DNA of 64,000 bases. Origin: Vulcanimicrobiota bacterium. Its GTDB lineage: Bacteria > Vulcanimicrobiota > Xenobia > Xenobiales > JADMJV01. The notes below the pieces were generated by a model, which was not told where the DNA came from, did no database searches, and worked only from the letters and a program-made list of their open reading frames with translations. Shown here piece by piece: positions 53,331 to 62,400 of the stretch. The first letter of the stretch is position 1; the number at the start of each line of letters is the position of its first letter. The DNA lies in NCBI GenBank assembly GCA_019637395.1, contig JAHBVR010000006.1, forward strand, positions 248,001 to 312,000. Reading direction: 5' to 3'. The position numbers were made by a program, and so were the translations under genes.

Positions 53331-54197
53331 CTATTCAAGCTCGTCCAGCACCGCCACTGTTGCGCGGAGCTGCTCAATGCCGATGTGACAGTAGGTCATG
53401 GTCTGCGTCGGAGAGGCGTGCCCCAGCAGGCTTTGCACTTCGAAGACGGGTTTCCCGGCGCGAATGAGGTCGCAGGCGAAGGTGCGTCGGAGATCTCGCC
53501 GTTGCACTCCCTGGATACCCGCCTCCCGACAAGCTTTTCGCCACACGTGTTTGACGTGGCTCCCGGCCACCACGAGCCGGTCAGGATTGCGCTGGTCGGG
53601 CCAGAAGACATAGCCAGAGCCACATTCGGTGGCCCATGCGAGCTGAGTCGCGATGATGGTTCGGGCGCCTTTGCAGAGTGGAACGAGGCGACTCCCGGTC
53701 TTTCCGTCTTCCGGGATTTCTAGAATGTCACCCTGTATGTGCTTCTGCTGGATCCGAACCTGCTCGCCGATGCGGCATCCGGTCAGCAGGGCAAACTTCT
53801 CGGTCCTCCAGTGTGCAGCCCCTCGGCGAAAAAGCTTGAGGTAAACCTTCTCCAAAGCTCGCTCGTTCTCGCGAGTCAAGATCTGGTGGCGCCTGTGGGG
53901 TTTCATTCTCACTCGAACGCGCGCCAACGGACTGTAGGGAAGTCGTTCTTCGTCAACCGCCAAATTGTAGGCTCTCTGGAGCAGCCTAATTTCGTGCAGA
54001 ACCGTGCTGGCCGAATGGTCACGCCGTCTTTGGATGGCCCATTCCTCGACTTCGCGGCGATTGAGGCTTGTGGCCGCGCGGTCTCCCCAAAGTGCGGTAA
54101 ACATGCGCGTATGACATTCACAGGCGTGCCAGGCGGCAGGCCGCGTACGCCGATGGATATCGTCCAAATTGTACTCCAGCAGTTGCGATATGGTCAT
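53331..54197 (-). CDS. Tyrosine recombinase, probable invertase of the pglX switch
   Basis: 288 aa. ATG 54197 has AAGGAGGA (complement of 54206-54213) 8 bases upstream. An N-terminal SAM-like arm (TISQLLEYNLDDIHRR ... LQRAYNLAVDE) precedes the catalytic domain: Arg in LLTGCRIGEQV (about 141), Lys in PEDGKTGSR (about 165), Arg in RDLRRTFAC (the usual His two places before is Arg), His in LLGHASPTQT and nucleophile Tyr in MTYCHIG (about 267). It lies between inverted pglX copies and is divergent from the full pglX, so inverting them is the likely job, as reported for BREX loci in lactobacilli. Confidence 0.88.
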   Translation of the reverse strand: MTISQLLEYNLDDIHRRTRPAAWHACECHTRMFTALWGDRAATSLNRREVEEWAIQRRRDHSASTVLHEIRLLQRAYNLAVDEERLPYSPLARVRVRMKPHRRHQILTRENERALEKVYLKLFRRGAAHWRTEKFALLTGCRIGEQVRIQQKHIQGDILEIPEDGKTGSRLVPLCKGARTIIATQLAWATECGSGYVFWPDQRNPDRLVVAGSHVKHVWRKACREAGIQGVQRRDLRRTFACDLIRAGKPVFEVQSLLGHASPTQTMTYCHIGIEQLRATVAVLDELE

Positions 54198-54358
54198 GAC
54201 AAATGTCCTCCTTGTTCTTTAGATAGGATAGCAAGTGGGTGGAGAGGACGGTCGGCACGATTTGCTTTTGGAGCCTGAGGGTCAGGGCACCATGCTGTCC
54301 AGAAACGGGAGCGGCTGTATACGGGAAATGCCGGTTGTGGGTTGAATAACCGGCGCCT

Positions 54359-57300
54359 ATGACCAGGACCATGCCCACACCACAACCGGCCAAGACCCAA
54401 TCTGACCTTATCAGGCTTGTCCGCGCTCTCCAAGAAGATCTGCGCCAACGCTGCGAGGAATACGCGGACGTTGCCGCGCCTTTGCGTGCTGAATACTCCG
54501 CAGCTCTCGCAGCCCAGAGCACTCAGGAAACCTATCAGGCCTGGAGCAGCAACTATCTCAACCAGGTAGCGGTAGCCTGGGTGCTGGCCGGTGTCTTTGT
54601 CCGGTATTTGGAGGACAACGACCTGATCGAGGAGCGCTGGTTGGCGGGCACCGATAACCGGCGTGGTGAGCCTCGGGAGCGCTACACCGCATTTTTCCGC
54701 AAGCATCCGGAACTGAGCGACCGTGAGTATTTTCACGACATCTTCGACCAAGTGGCCGAACTGCCGGGCTGCCACGACCTCTTTGCCCGAGATCGTAACC
54801 CTTTATGGAAAGTCGGCATCTCGGGTGATGGAGCTAAGGTTCTAAGGGAATTTTTTGCTGAGGTGGATGCAAATACGGGTGGCCTACTACGCACCTTTGA
54901 GGGAGATACCCGCTTTTTGGGTGACCTGTACCAGAACCTATCGGAAGAGGCACAGAAGAAATATGCCCTGCTTCAAACGCCTGAGTTCGTCGAGGAATTT
55001 ATCCTGGATCGGACGCTGGAGCCCGCTCTGGCAGAGTTTGGCCTGGAGAATGTAAAACTGGTCGACCCCACGTGTGGGTCCGGACACTTCTTATTGGGTG
55101 CCTTCCATCGTCTCTTTCGTCGCTGGGAAAACGCCGGTTACTCAGGCCTGAACTCCAGGGTTTGGGCTAAGCGGGCTCTGGAGGCGGTTCACGGGGTCGA
55201 CATCAATCCCTTTGCGGTTGCCATTGCCCGCTTTCGCCTGGTGATCGCCTTTGTGAAGGCCTGTGAGCTATCCCGATTGCGCGAGATGCCCAACGTCAAG
55301 GTTCGGGTGGCCACCGGGGACTCGCTGCTTCACGGCAACACTATCTGCTCGGCCAAGGGCTGGGGAGTTCAGGAATTGTCGGACTGGCTGCCGGACGCGT
55401 TTGCCGCCAGCGATTTCGAAGATGCCTCGCAGATCTTGAGCCAGCGTTATGAAGCGGTGGTGGGCAATCCGCCGTACATCACGGCGCGAGACAAGGCCCA
55501 TAATAGCGAGGTTCGGAGTCGATATCGCACGGCCTATATGAAGTATTCGCTGGCCGTGCCGTTCAAGGAAAAATTCTGGGACCTGGCGGTCGAAGGCAAG
55601 GGCAAACAGCGAGCAGGGTTCGTGGGAATGATCACGGCCAACTCGTTCATGAAGAGAGAGTTTGGCTCGCGGGTGATCGAGGAGTTTTTTCCCCGGGTGG
55701 ACCTGACGCACGTGATCGACACTTCCGGAGCCTACATTCCCGGGCACGGCACTCCAACGGTTATCCTCATGGGCCGGAATCGGGCTCCCGTGACCGAGAC
55801 GGTGCGAGCGGTGCTGGGCATTCGGGGCGAACCTTCGACGCCAGCGGACCCCGCTCAGGGGCTGGTGTGGCGCTCGATTGTGGAGCTGCTGGAACGACCG
55901 GGGGAATCCAGCGCGTTTGTAAGTGTGACCGAGTTCGATAGAACGACCTTCGCCGAACACCCGTGGAGCATCGGGGGTGGTGGCGCGAGTGAACTAAAGG
56001 ACAGAATTGAGGGGAACAGCCCACAGCGACTCACGGGAATTTGCCACGAGGTTGGTGTGCTCGGAATGACGAATGCTGACGAGATTTTTCTTCTCCCCAA
56101 AGAAGTCCCCAACCGTCTCAACTTGGCGGAATTCTTTGTCCCCCTTGCTCTTGGCGATGAGCTTCGTGACTACCAGTATTTGGGTGATACTTCGGTGTTT
56201 CTGCCCTATCGGGACGAGGAGCTGTTGTCTATCTGTGATATAGAACCGGTACTTCCATATTTGTGGTCGTTCAGAACTATTTTAGGCAGCAGGGTGACTT
56301 TCTCCAGGAAAACCTATTTTGAGGAAGGCCTTCCTTGGTGGAAATGGCATCAAATCGCTCTCTATCGCCTGAGAACGCCACTAACCATCGCTTTCGCTTT
56401 TGTAGCCACCCATAATCACTTCGTCTTGGACCGGGGCGGCAAGGTCTTCAACCGTAGTGCGCCGGTTATTAAATTGCCAAACGGCGCTTCGGAAGAGGAG
56501 CACCTGGCATTGTTGGGGCTTCTGAACAGTGCAGCGGTCTGTTTCTGGCTGAAACAGATTTGCCATAACAAGGGAAGCACCGTCGATAAGGCGGGAGCGC
56601 GACAAACGACGATAGAATTTGAGAACTTTTGGGAGATTTCCGGCACCCAACTTTTGGAATGCCCCATCCCACGCCTACATCACCAGACGCTACCCCTCGC
56701 CAGCCAGGTCGACCGGCTGGCCTCCGAGCACAGCGCCCTGGACCCGGGCAATATAATGCGCAAATCCCCGCCCGGCCAGTGGAATCTTCCAAAAAAGCAG
56801 GCGCAGCAGGACCAGATCCGCCAACAAATGATCGCACTCCAAGAAGAGCTGGACTGGCTGTCTTACCAGCTCTACAGCATCCTGGACCCAGCCCCCCTGT
56901 CCGCCGATCCCCCTCCGCTGCAGCTCGGAGAGCGGGCCTTCGAAATTGCCCTGGCCCGCAGTGGTGAAGAAACCACCTGGTTCAGCCGCCACGGTTCCAC
57001 TCCGATCAAAGAACTGCCGGCCCACTGGCCTGCCGATTATCGGGCCACCGTGGAAAAACGTCTCGACCTGATCGCCAATAATCCCGAAATAGCCCTCCTG
57101 GAGAAGCCCGAGCACAAGCGGCGGTGGCAGCAGCGCCCTTGGGAAGAGCGATTGAAGGAGGCCCTCACGACCTGGCTGCAGGACCGCATCGAAGTCGCTG
57201 TCCAAAAATCGGATCATCTACAATCCGTGCAACAATTGGCCGACCAGCTTGCCCACGATAGTGACTTCCAGCAGGCGCTGCAGATTCACCTCGGCACCAA

Positions 57301-57898
57301 CGACTATGAGGCGGGAGAGAGCATCTACAAGCTGGTGCAGCCTCAGGCCGTGCCCTACCTGGCCGCCTTGCGCTACAGCGAATCCGGGCTGCGCATTCGG
57401 GTGGACTGGGAGCACACCTGGGATTTGCAGAGGCTGGAAGATGCGGGAGAAACTGTGGCCAACATCCCGGTCCCACCCAAATACGGCCAGAAGGACTTCC
57501 TTCGTTCTGAATACTGGAGCCTCCGGGGTAAACTCGACGTGCCCAAGGAACGGTTCATCTCCTACCTGGGCGCGGAACGCGAAGCTGACGCATCGCTGGT
57601 GATCGGTTGGGCGGGGTGGAACCATCTGCAACGGGCTCAGGCTCTGGCCTCTTACGCGCTGGAGCGGCGCGAACTGGACGGTTGGGAGAAAGACCGACTG
57701 ATCCCGCTGCTCGCGGGCCTGGCCGAACTGCTGCCCTGGCTGAAGCAATGGCATAACCAGGTTGACCCGGACACCGGAGAACGGATGGCTGACTATTTCG
57801 AGGCCTTTCTGCAGGAGCAATTGCGCGAGCTCTCGGCTACGCCGTCCGAGCTGGCTACGTGGCGCCCGGTGGCCAGGATGGCTCGTTCCAAGAAGTAA
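54359..57898 (+). CDS. pglX: BREX type 2 adenine-specific DNA methyltransferase PglX (expressed copy)
   Basis: 1,179 aa, ATG 54359 (or ATG 54371; no strong ribosome-binding site). PglX methylates host DNA so that BREX spares it. SAM-binding motif VDPTCGSGHFLLG (about 235-246), AVHGVDINPFAVAIARFR, and catalytic NPPY in VVGNPPYITARDK (about 370). Two variable target-recognition segments lie at about residues 545-680 and 715-775, divided by the conserved block THNHFVLDRGGKVFN. A conserved C-terminal helical domain (YQLYSILDPAPL ... YGQKDFLRSEYWSLRGKLD) follows. It runs against the direction of pglW, pglY and pglZ. An ASCH gene follows 38 bases downstream. Confidence 0.92.
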   Translation: MTRTMPTPQPAKTQSDLIRLVRALQEDLRQRCEEYADVAAPLRAEYSAALAAQSTQETYQAWSSNYLNQVAVAWVLAGVFVRYLEDNDLIEERWLAGTDNRRGEPRERYTAFFRKHPELSDREYFHDIFDQVAELPGCHDLFARDRNPLWKVGISGDGAKVLREFFAEVDANTGGLLRTFEGDTRFLGDLYQNLSEEAQKKYALLQTPEFVEEFILDRTLEPALAEFGLENVKLVDPTCGSGHFLLGAFHRLFRRWENAGYSGLNSRVWAKRALEAVHGVDINPFAVAIARFRLVIAFVKACELSRLREMPNVKVRVATGDSLLHGNTICSAKGWGVQELSDWLPDAFAASDFEDASQILSQRYEAVVGNPPYITARDKAHNSEVRSRYRTAYMKYSLAVPFKEKFWDLAVEGKGKQRAGFVGMITANSFMKREFGSRVIEEFFPRVDLTHVIDTSGAYIPGHGTPTVILMGRNRAPVTETVRAVLGIRGEPSTPADPAQGLVWRSIVELLERPGESSAFVSVTEFDRTTFAEHPWSIGGGGASELKDRIEGNSPQRLTGICHEVGVLGMTNADEIFLLPKEVPNRLNLAEFFVPLALGDELRDYQYLGDTSVFLPYRDEELLSICDIEPVLPYLWSFRTILGSRVTFSRKTYFEEGLPWWKWHQIALYRLRTPLTIAFAFVATHNHFVLDRGGKVFNRSAPVIKLPNGASEEEHLALLGLLNSAAVCFWLKQICHNKGSTVDKAGARQTTIEFENFWEISGTQLLECPIPRLHHQTLPLASQVDRLASEHSALDPGNIMRKSPPGQWNLPKKQAQQDQIRQQMIALQEELDWLSYQLYSILDPAPLSADPPPLQLGERAFEIALARSGEETTWFSRHGSTPIKELPAHWPADYRATVEKRLDLIANNPEIALLEKPEHKRRWQQRPWEERLKEALTTWLQDRIEVAVQKSDHLQSVQQLADQLAHDSDFQQALQIHLGTNDYEAGESIYKLVQPQAVPYLAALRYSESGLRIRVDWEHTWDLQRLEDAGETVANIPVPPKYGQKDFLRSEYWSLRGKLDVPKERFISYLGAEREADASLVIGWAGWNHLQRAQALASYALERRELDGWEKDRLIPLLAGLAELLPWLKQWHNQVDPDTGERMADYFEAFLQEQLRELSATPSELATWRPVARMARSKK
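55131..55263 (+). repeat. Right inverted-repeat end of the pglX switch
   Basis: Counterpart of 52788-52938. It contains the 18-base block 55131-55148 (one mismatch) and the 32-base identical block 55232-55263. The first lies just after the SAM-motif codons, so a crossover here would leave that motif always with the promoter side. Confidence 0.7.
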
Positions 57899-57936
57899 GC
57901 GAGGAGTTCCGGCCCAATTCTCGCAACTTGAAGCCG

Positions 57937-58338
57937 ATGGAGATCGTTGCTCTTCCCCGCCGCGCCTTGAGCGTGCGCCAGCCCTGGGCCGAACTCATTC
58001 TGGGCGGCCAGAAAAGCCTGGAAATTCGCTCTCGCCCGACCAAAGTGCGGGGCTGGGTTCAGATTTACGCGGCAATTCGTCGAGAAGACGGCCCCTGGCA
58101 GTTGGGCGCTGCCCACGACCATGGCCTGGATCTGGGTACGCTGCAACGCGGCTGGCTGCTGGGGATGGCCGAAATCGTCGGCTGCCGCCGCGTCAGTCCG
58201 GCCGACAGTCGCGAAGCCTGCTTCGCTATCCCGGCCGACCAGGAACTCTATGGATGGCAAATGGCCAATCCGCGCCGCCACGCGACGCCCCGCAAGCCGT
58301 CAGGACAACCTCAGCCGTCCTTCTTTTTCGTCGACTGA
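57937..58338 (+). CDS. ASCH-domain protein
   Basis: 133 aa from ATG 57937 (MEIVALPRRALSVRQPW); a TTG-type longer frame would overlap pglX. The ASCH hallmark is the opening ALSVRQPWAELILGGQKSLEIRSRP, followed by RGWVQIYAAI and LLGMAEIVGCRRV. ASCH folds are related to PUA, bind RNA or modified nucleosides, and some are ribonucleases or amidohydrolases; they occur often in defence islands. It lies 38 bases after pglX and is probably co-expressed with the right-hand version of it. Confidence 0.8.
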   Translation: MEIVALPRRALSVRQPWAELILGGQKSLEIRSRPTKVRGWVQIYAAIRREDGPWQLGAAHDHGLDLGTLQRGWLLGMAEIVGCRRVSPADSREACFAIPADQELYGWQMANPRRHATPRKPSGQPQPSFFFVD

Positions 58339-58369
58339 ATCGTTCTGCCCACACCACTCCCAGGCGGGC

Positions 58370-59440
58370 TCAATCGCCCACCGAAAGCCAGACCATCTGC
58401 AAATCCTGAGATGCTCGGACGCAAAGGGGCTCACAGTAATTGGAACAAACGACGCGGGACCAGGGCTTCAGAGCGGCAGCTTTGACCCCGGCCAACTTCG
58501 TCAAGAGCCATTCGCCAACGACGCTCTCAATCGCTCGATGAAGCTTCACAATCGTCATCTGGTCGCGGGCGACCAGTTCCTCCTCAAATCGGGCCAACAA
58601 CTCCTCCGTATTCATTTCATTGAGTTTGGTCTGCAGCTCTTTAAGATTAGCGCTCAGACCACCCAGGTGATCCATCGCACTCAATTCCTTCAGTAACTCC
58701 AGAAAGTAGTCTTCCAAAGCCTTCCGTGGTGGCCCTTTGGGCGCCCTCAAACGAAGGAGCAGACTGCTGCCGATGTAGGTTGCAGCCACGCAGTAACGGA
58801 TCCAGTCTTTCATAACCGCCAGGTCTGTGGTTATGGCCAGGAAACTGGGAACGAGTTCTTCCGGCCCCTGGGCCGCGAAAGCCATGCTGGTAGGGATTGG
58901 CAGTCGACCGCAAATTCTCGCTCGTTCCGACTCACCACTGGAGGCAGGAGGGCCACCCTTTGTGGGTTGCGCCGAAATCGTCTTCTGCCCAGACCCGCTC
59001 CAAGTCAACAGGCCGTGCTGCTCCATGGCCACCTTGATATTGTCGGGTAAATCGTCGAAGCGAAGCCTGACACGAGCGAGAAACGTCTCCAGTTTGTCAG
59101 GCGAACAAGTCCACAAGGTGCTCCAAATGCCAAAGCGAGCAACGTTTGTAACCATGGACCAAAGGACGCCAACCAATCCGGACAAACACCCACCCATTTT
59201 GACCGTCGAAAGTGAGAAGCATTTTCGACAGAAGAGCGACTCGGCTTTATCCCCGGAGGAGTGGATGAAGGGATGTTTTACGAAAGTGACGCCCTCTCGC
59301 AGCAAGGGGCTTAATGTCACGTAACCCACGGTTCCACAGGCCGGACAGACCCTCTGCACATGTTCTTTGTGGCCTCGTTCCCATGAATCCTCGAACTGGG
59401 GGCGTTGAATAGACGCTACTGGGCCGTTTTTGTAACGCAT
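58370..59440 (-). CDS. Uncharacterised protein in the Pgl operon, 356 aa
   Basis: Lies 9 bases after pglW on the same strand, so in the same operon. ATG 59440. The N-terminus has a zinc-ribbon-like pair: VCPACGTVGY and, about 40 residues on, LFCRKCFS. A hydrophobic stretch follows (GGCLSGLVGVLWSMVTNVA), possibly a membrane helix. The C-terminal half is helical (YFLELLKELSAMDHLGG ... LARFEEELVARDQMTIVKL). I do not recognise a family, and standard BREX type 2 lists contain no such protein. It may be a zinc-binding accessory or cargo gene. Confidence 0.7.
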   Translation of the reverse strand: MRYKNGPVASIQRPQFEDSWERGHKEHVQRVCPACGTVGYVTLSPLLREGVTFVKHPFIHSSGDKAESLFCRKCFSLSTVKMGGCLSGLVGVLWSMVTNVARFGIWSTLWTCSPDKLETFLARVRLRFDDLPDNIKVAMEQHGLLTWSGSGQKTISAQPTKGGPPASSGESERARICGRLPIPTSMAFAAQGPEELVPSFLAITTDLAVMKDWIRYCVAATYIGSSLLLRLRAPKGPPRKALEDYFLELLKELSAMDHLGGLSANLKELQTKLNEMNTEELLARFEEELVARDQMTIVKLHRAIESVVGEWLLTKLAGVKAAALKPWSRVVCSNYCEPLCVRASQDLQMVWLSVGD

Positions 59441-59449
59441 TCGTCTCCT

Positions 59450-62400
59450 TTACTTGAGCCAGCCGGCCGCGCTCCACTCCAGGGGCCGGGTGGCCGGGGG
59501 CATGGGCAGTGGCTGGTTATCGATGGTGGGCAAGCCTTCGGAATAGGGTGCGAGTAGCCACAGGGTTTGGGGTCCGCCGGGGCGGCCGGCACGGTCGATT
59601 ATGTTCTGAACCAGATCGAGCAGGCCGAAGCGGGACCACAGGCTGAAGCGCTTGAGGGCCACCACCGGCTCCAGTTGCGCGACCACGTGCCCGCCCGCCT
59701 CACGAGCCAGATCTTTGAGACCCTGCCAGTCCTCGGGGGAGTCGGCGCCCAGCTGGTCGGCCGCCCAGAGATCGGCTTCGTCAATCTGTTCCGCTGCGGC
59801 CATCGAGAGGAGTTGCTCGACCAGGCGGTCCTCCAGCGAGACGGTGGGAATGTCAAAGGTTTGGCGCAGCCACTCCTCGGCCTGAAGGAGTTCATGGGAG
59901 CGCACCTTGATGACCTGAGGCTCACCGCCGCGCAGGGCGTCGCGCAGGCGGGCCTCGGCTTCGGTGAAGGGCATGCCCGTGACCGCTCCCAGGCTGCTGC
60001 GGCTGCGCCCGCTGTGCGAGGTGGCCAGGGTGCTGCGAAAGCGGTGTTTGCTATCATCCCAGCGCATCATTAGGTTGAGCTCGGCAAAAAGCGCGTCGAT
60101 GGCCGGCTCCTCGGCGGGCAAGGGGGCGGCTTCTGGGTAGCGAGTTTGCACCAATTCCTGGAGTTGCACCAGGGTGAGCTCGCGACCGGCCAGCAAGCCC
60201 GAGACCAGACGGAGGGACTGTCCCGGAGGCATGCCCACCGGGTAAAGCTCGCCTCGGCTGGAGAGTCGGGCTCGCTGAGCCAGGGCCACAATCAAGCGCA
60301 GCAGGCGGCCCTCGGTCAGGGCCTGCTCCGACTGCACCAGCTGAGACAGTTCCTGGAGCGTGCGCGACAGAGATGGTATGGGTTCTTGCGTGACCAGTTC
60401 GTCAGCGCGTTGCGCGGCCTGCCAGAGGCGTTCGGCCTGGCCCAGGTCGGCGCACACCAAAGGCTGCCGGCCCAGCCGGACCAGGTCAAAGCGCGGTAGC
60501 GATTGCATGCCCTCCCGCTCCAACAAGGCGCGCAGCACTCCACGTGCGAGTCGGCGCCTGGGTTCGCGGCGAGTTTCCAGGGCTCCCCGCAAGGAAAGCA
60601 AGGTGTCGCAAAGCTCGTCCACTGTGGCGCCGCCGCCCATCTCGGTGATAGCCTGATCGAGGTCGTGCCCCAGTCCCTCCAACTCCGGGTGGCGGCCCCA
60701 TTGCTGGCGGGCCCTCAGGGTGACCTTGTTGGCATCCACTTTGGGGGGCGTGGAGGCCAGCCGCGCCGCCTCTAAAGGCAGCGGCCATTCTTGCTCCGCA
60801 GTGCCACAAAGATAGAGCTCGACCAGGCGAGCTTCCTCTGGTTTCGCCGGCAGAAGAGTTTGCAGCAGCGTTTCCAGGGCCTGTTCCGGCACGTGCTGGT
60901 AGGGCTGGGGGGCGCCCACCAACCGCTCCTTTAGAAGATCATAGAGGTCGCGCAGTTGTTGGCGGGTGAGTCCGCCCACATTGCTCAGGCGCAATAGCGT
61001 CGAGCGGGGCACTCCCATCAGGGCGCTGGCGGTGGTCAGACGCAGGCGATCAAAAACCTGCAGAAGCTGAGGATTGTGGGTCAGGCTGCTGAGAGCGGTC
61101 TCTCCCGGAACATGTTCGGGGATGGCGATAGCACTGGGGCTCTCGTCCAACTGGGCATTGGCAAAGAGCTCCCGCCAGGCGGAGCGCATGACGTTGGCGC
61201 TCTCAAAGCGTTGCTGAGCCTGGCGCTGAAACGCCTTCTTGAAGAATTCCTCGAAACGCTCGCGCAGGCTCGGTTCAAAGTCGCCGCTGGGAAACTGCAC
61301 CTCGATGGGGGAGGCCGCCGGGTTCACGCGGCCATCGCCCCATTGGGGCAGTCGCCCGGTGGCCATTTCATACAGCGTGACGGCCACCGCATAGCGTTCG
61401 GCAGCTTCGTCCCACGGTCGCTGGCTGGTGTGTAAAAAAGGATCGCGGTAGCCCGGTGTGCCGGCTTCCACTTTGCGCCGATCCTCGCGGGCCAGCGAGA
61501 AGTCGAAAAGCACCAGATGCAAATCTTGATTCTTGCCCAGGGGGCGCACGCCCAGGTTGGCCGGTTTAATGTCGCGATGAGCCATGCCCACATGCTCGAG
61601 ATGTTCCGCCAGTTCTAGCAGGTCGTCGCCGAATCGTTGCAGCAACTCCAGGCCCAGTACCCCGTCACGTCCCAGCCTCTCGGCCAGGGTCTCGGGGCCG
61701 GCGCTGCTCAACAGTAGAGCCTTTTTAACCCCTACCTGGGTAACAGCGCGTAACTCGACGATTTTGCGGTGGGAGAGCTTTTGCAGCACCTCGGATTCTT
61801 GCACCAGGCGCTCATCAGTCTGGCTGGGCAGGGGCACTTTGAGAACAAGCTCCTCGCCCTCTCCATTGCGTACCAAAAAAGCCACCGAGCTACTGCCCTG
61901 GCCCAGGCGGCGCAGCAACTGATGGCCAGGCAAAACCAGGTCACCGGGTTGAGCCGTGAAGGGATCGTGGCAGTCGTCCTGGGCCTCGTCCTGATGACGC
62001 CATTCGGTTTCGACTTCCGCCAGGCGCTGCAGAAATGCGTTGGCGCTCTCGGGGCGGAAGTAATGAACCGGATGGGTGAGATCGCGAATCAGCTGCACCA
62101 GCTTAGGCGGTGCCTGATCCAGAACCGCCAGAAGGTTCAAGCCCTCTTGTTGCAATAACTTCTCCTGAAGTTCGCTCTGATTGCTGGCCGGGTCCTGGCC
62201 GGTGAACAGGAAATAGCCCAGACAGCCGAGCGAAAACAAGTCGACCGAATGGTCGGCCTCGTTGGGAGCGGTCAGCATTTCCGGCGCCAGATAAGCGGTG
62301 GCCCGTTCTTCTACCCACTCCGCCAAATGGACGGTGCCACTGGTGCGCTCCTCGGCACTCACTGTCTGCCAGTTGATGACCTTGGCGTCGGGCGGGTCAT

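Larger units (their letters stand above)
52788..55263. mobile_element. Invertible DNA segment carrying the recombinase and the pglX promoter and N-terminus
   Basis: About 2.4 kb bounded by the inverted pglX ends. It contains the spacer, the recombinase and the pglX start up to about codon 260-300. Inversion would place the promoter and N-terminus on the silent cassette to the left and leave the present right-hand body without a start. Inferred from layout; no alternative form is visible in a single assembled sequence. Confidence 0.65.
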
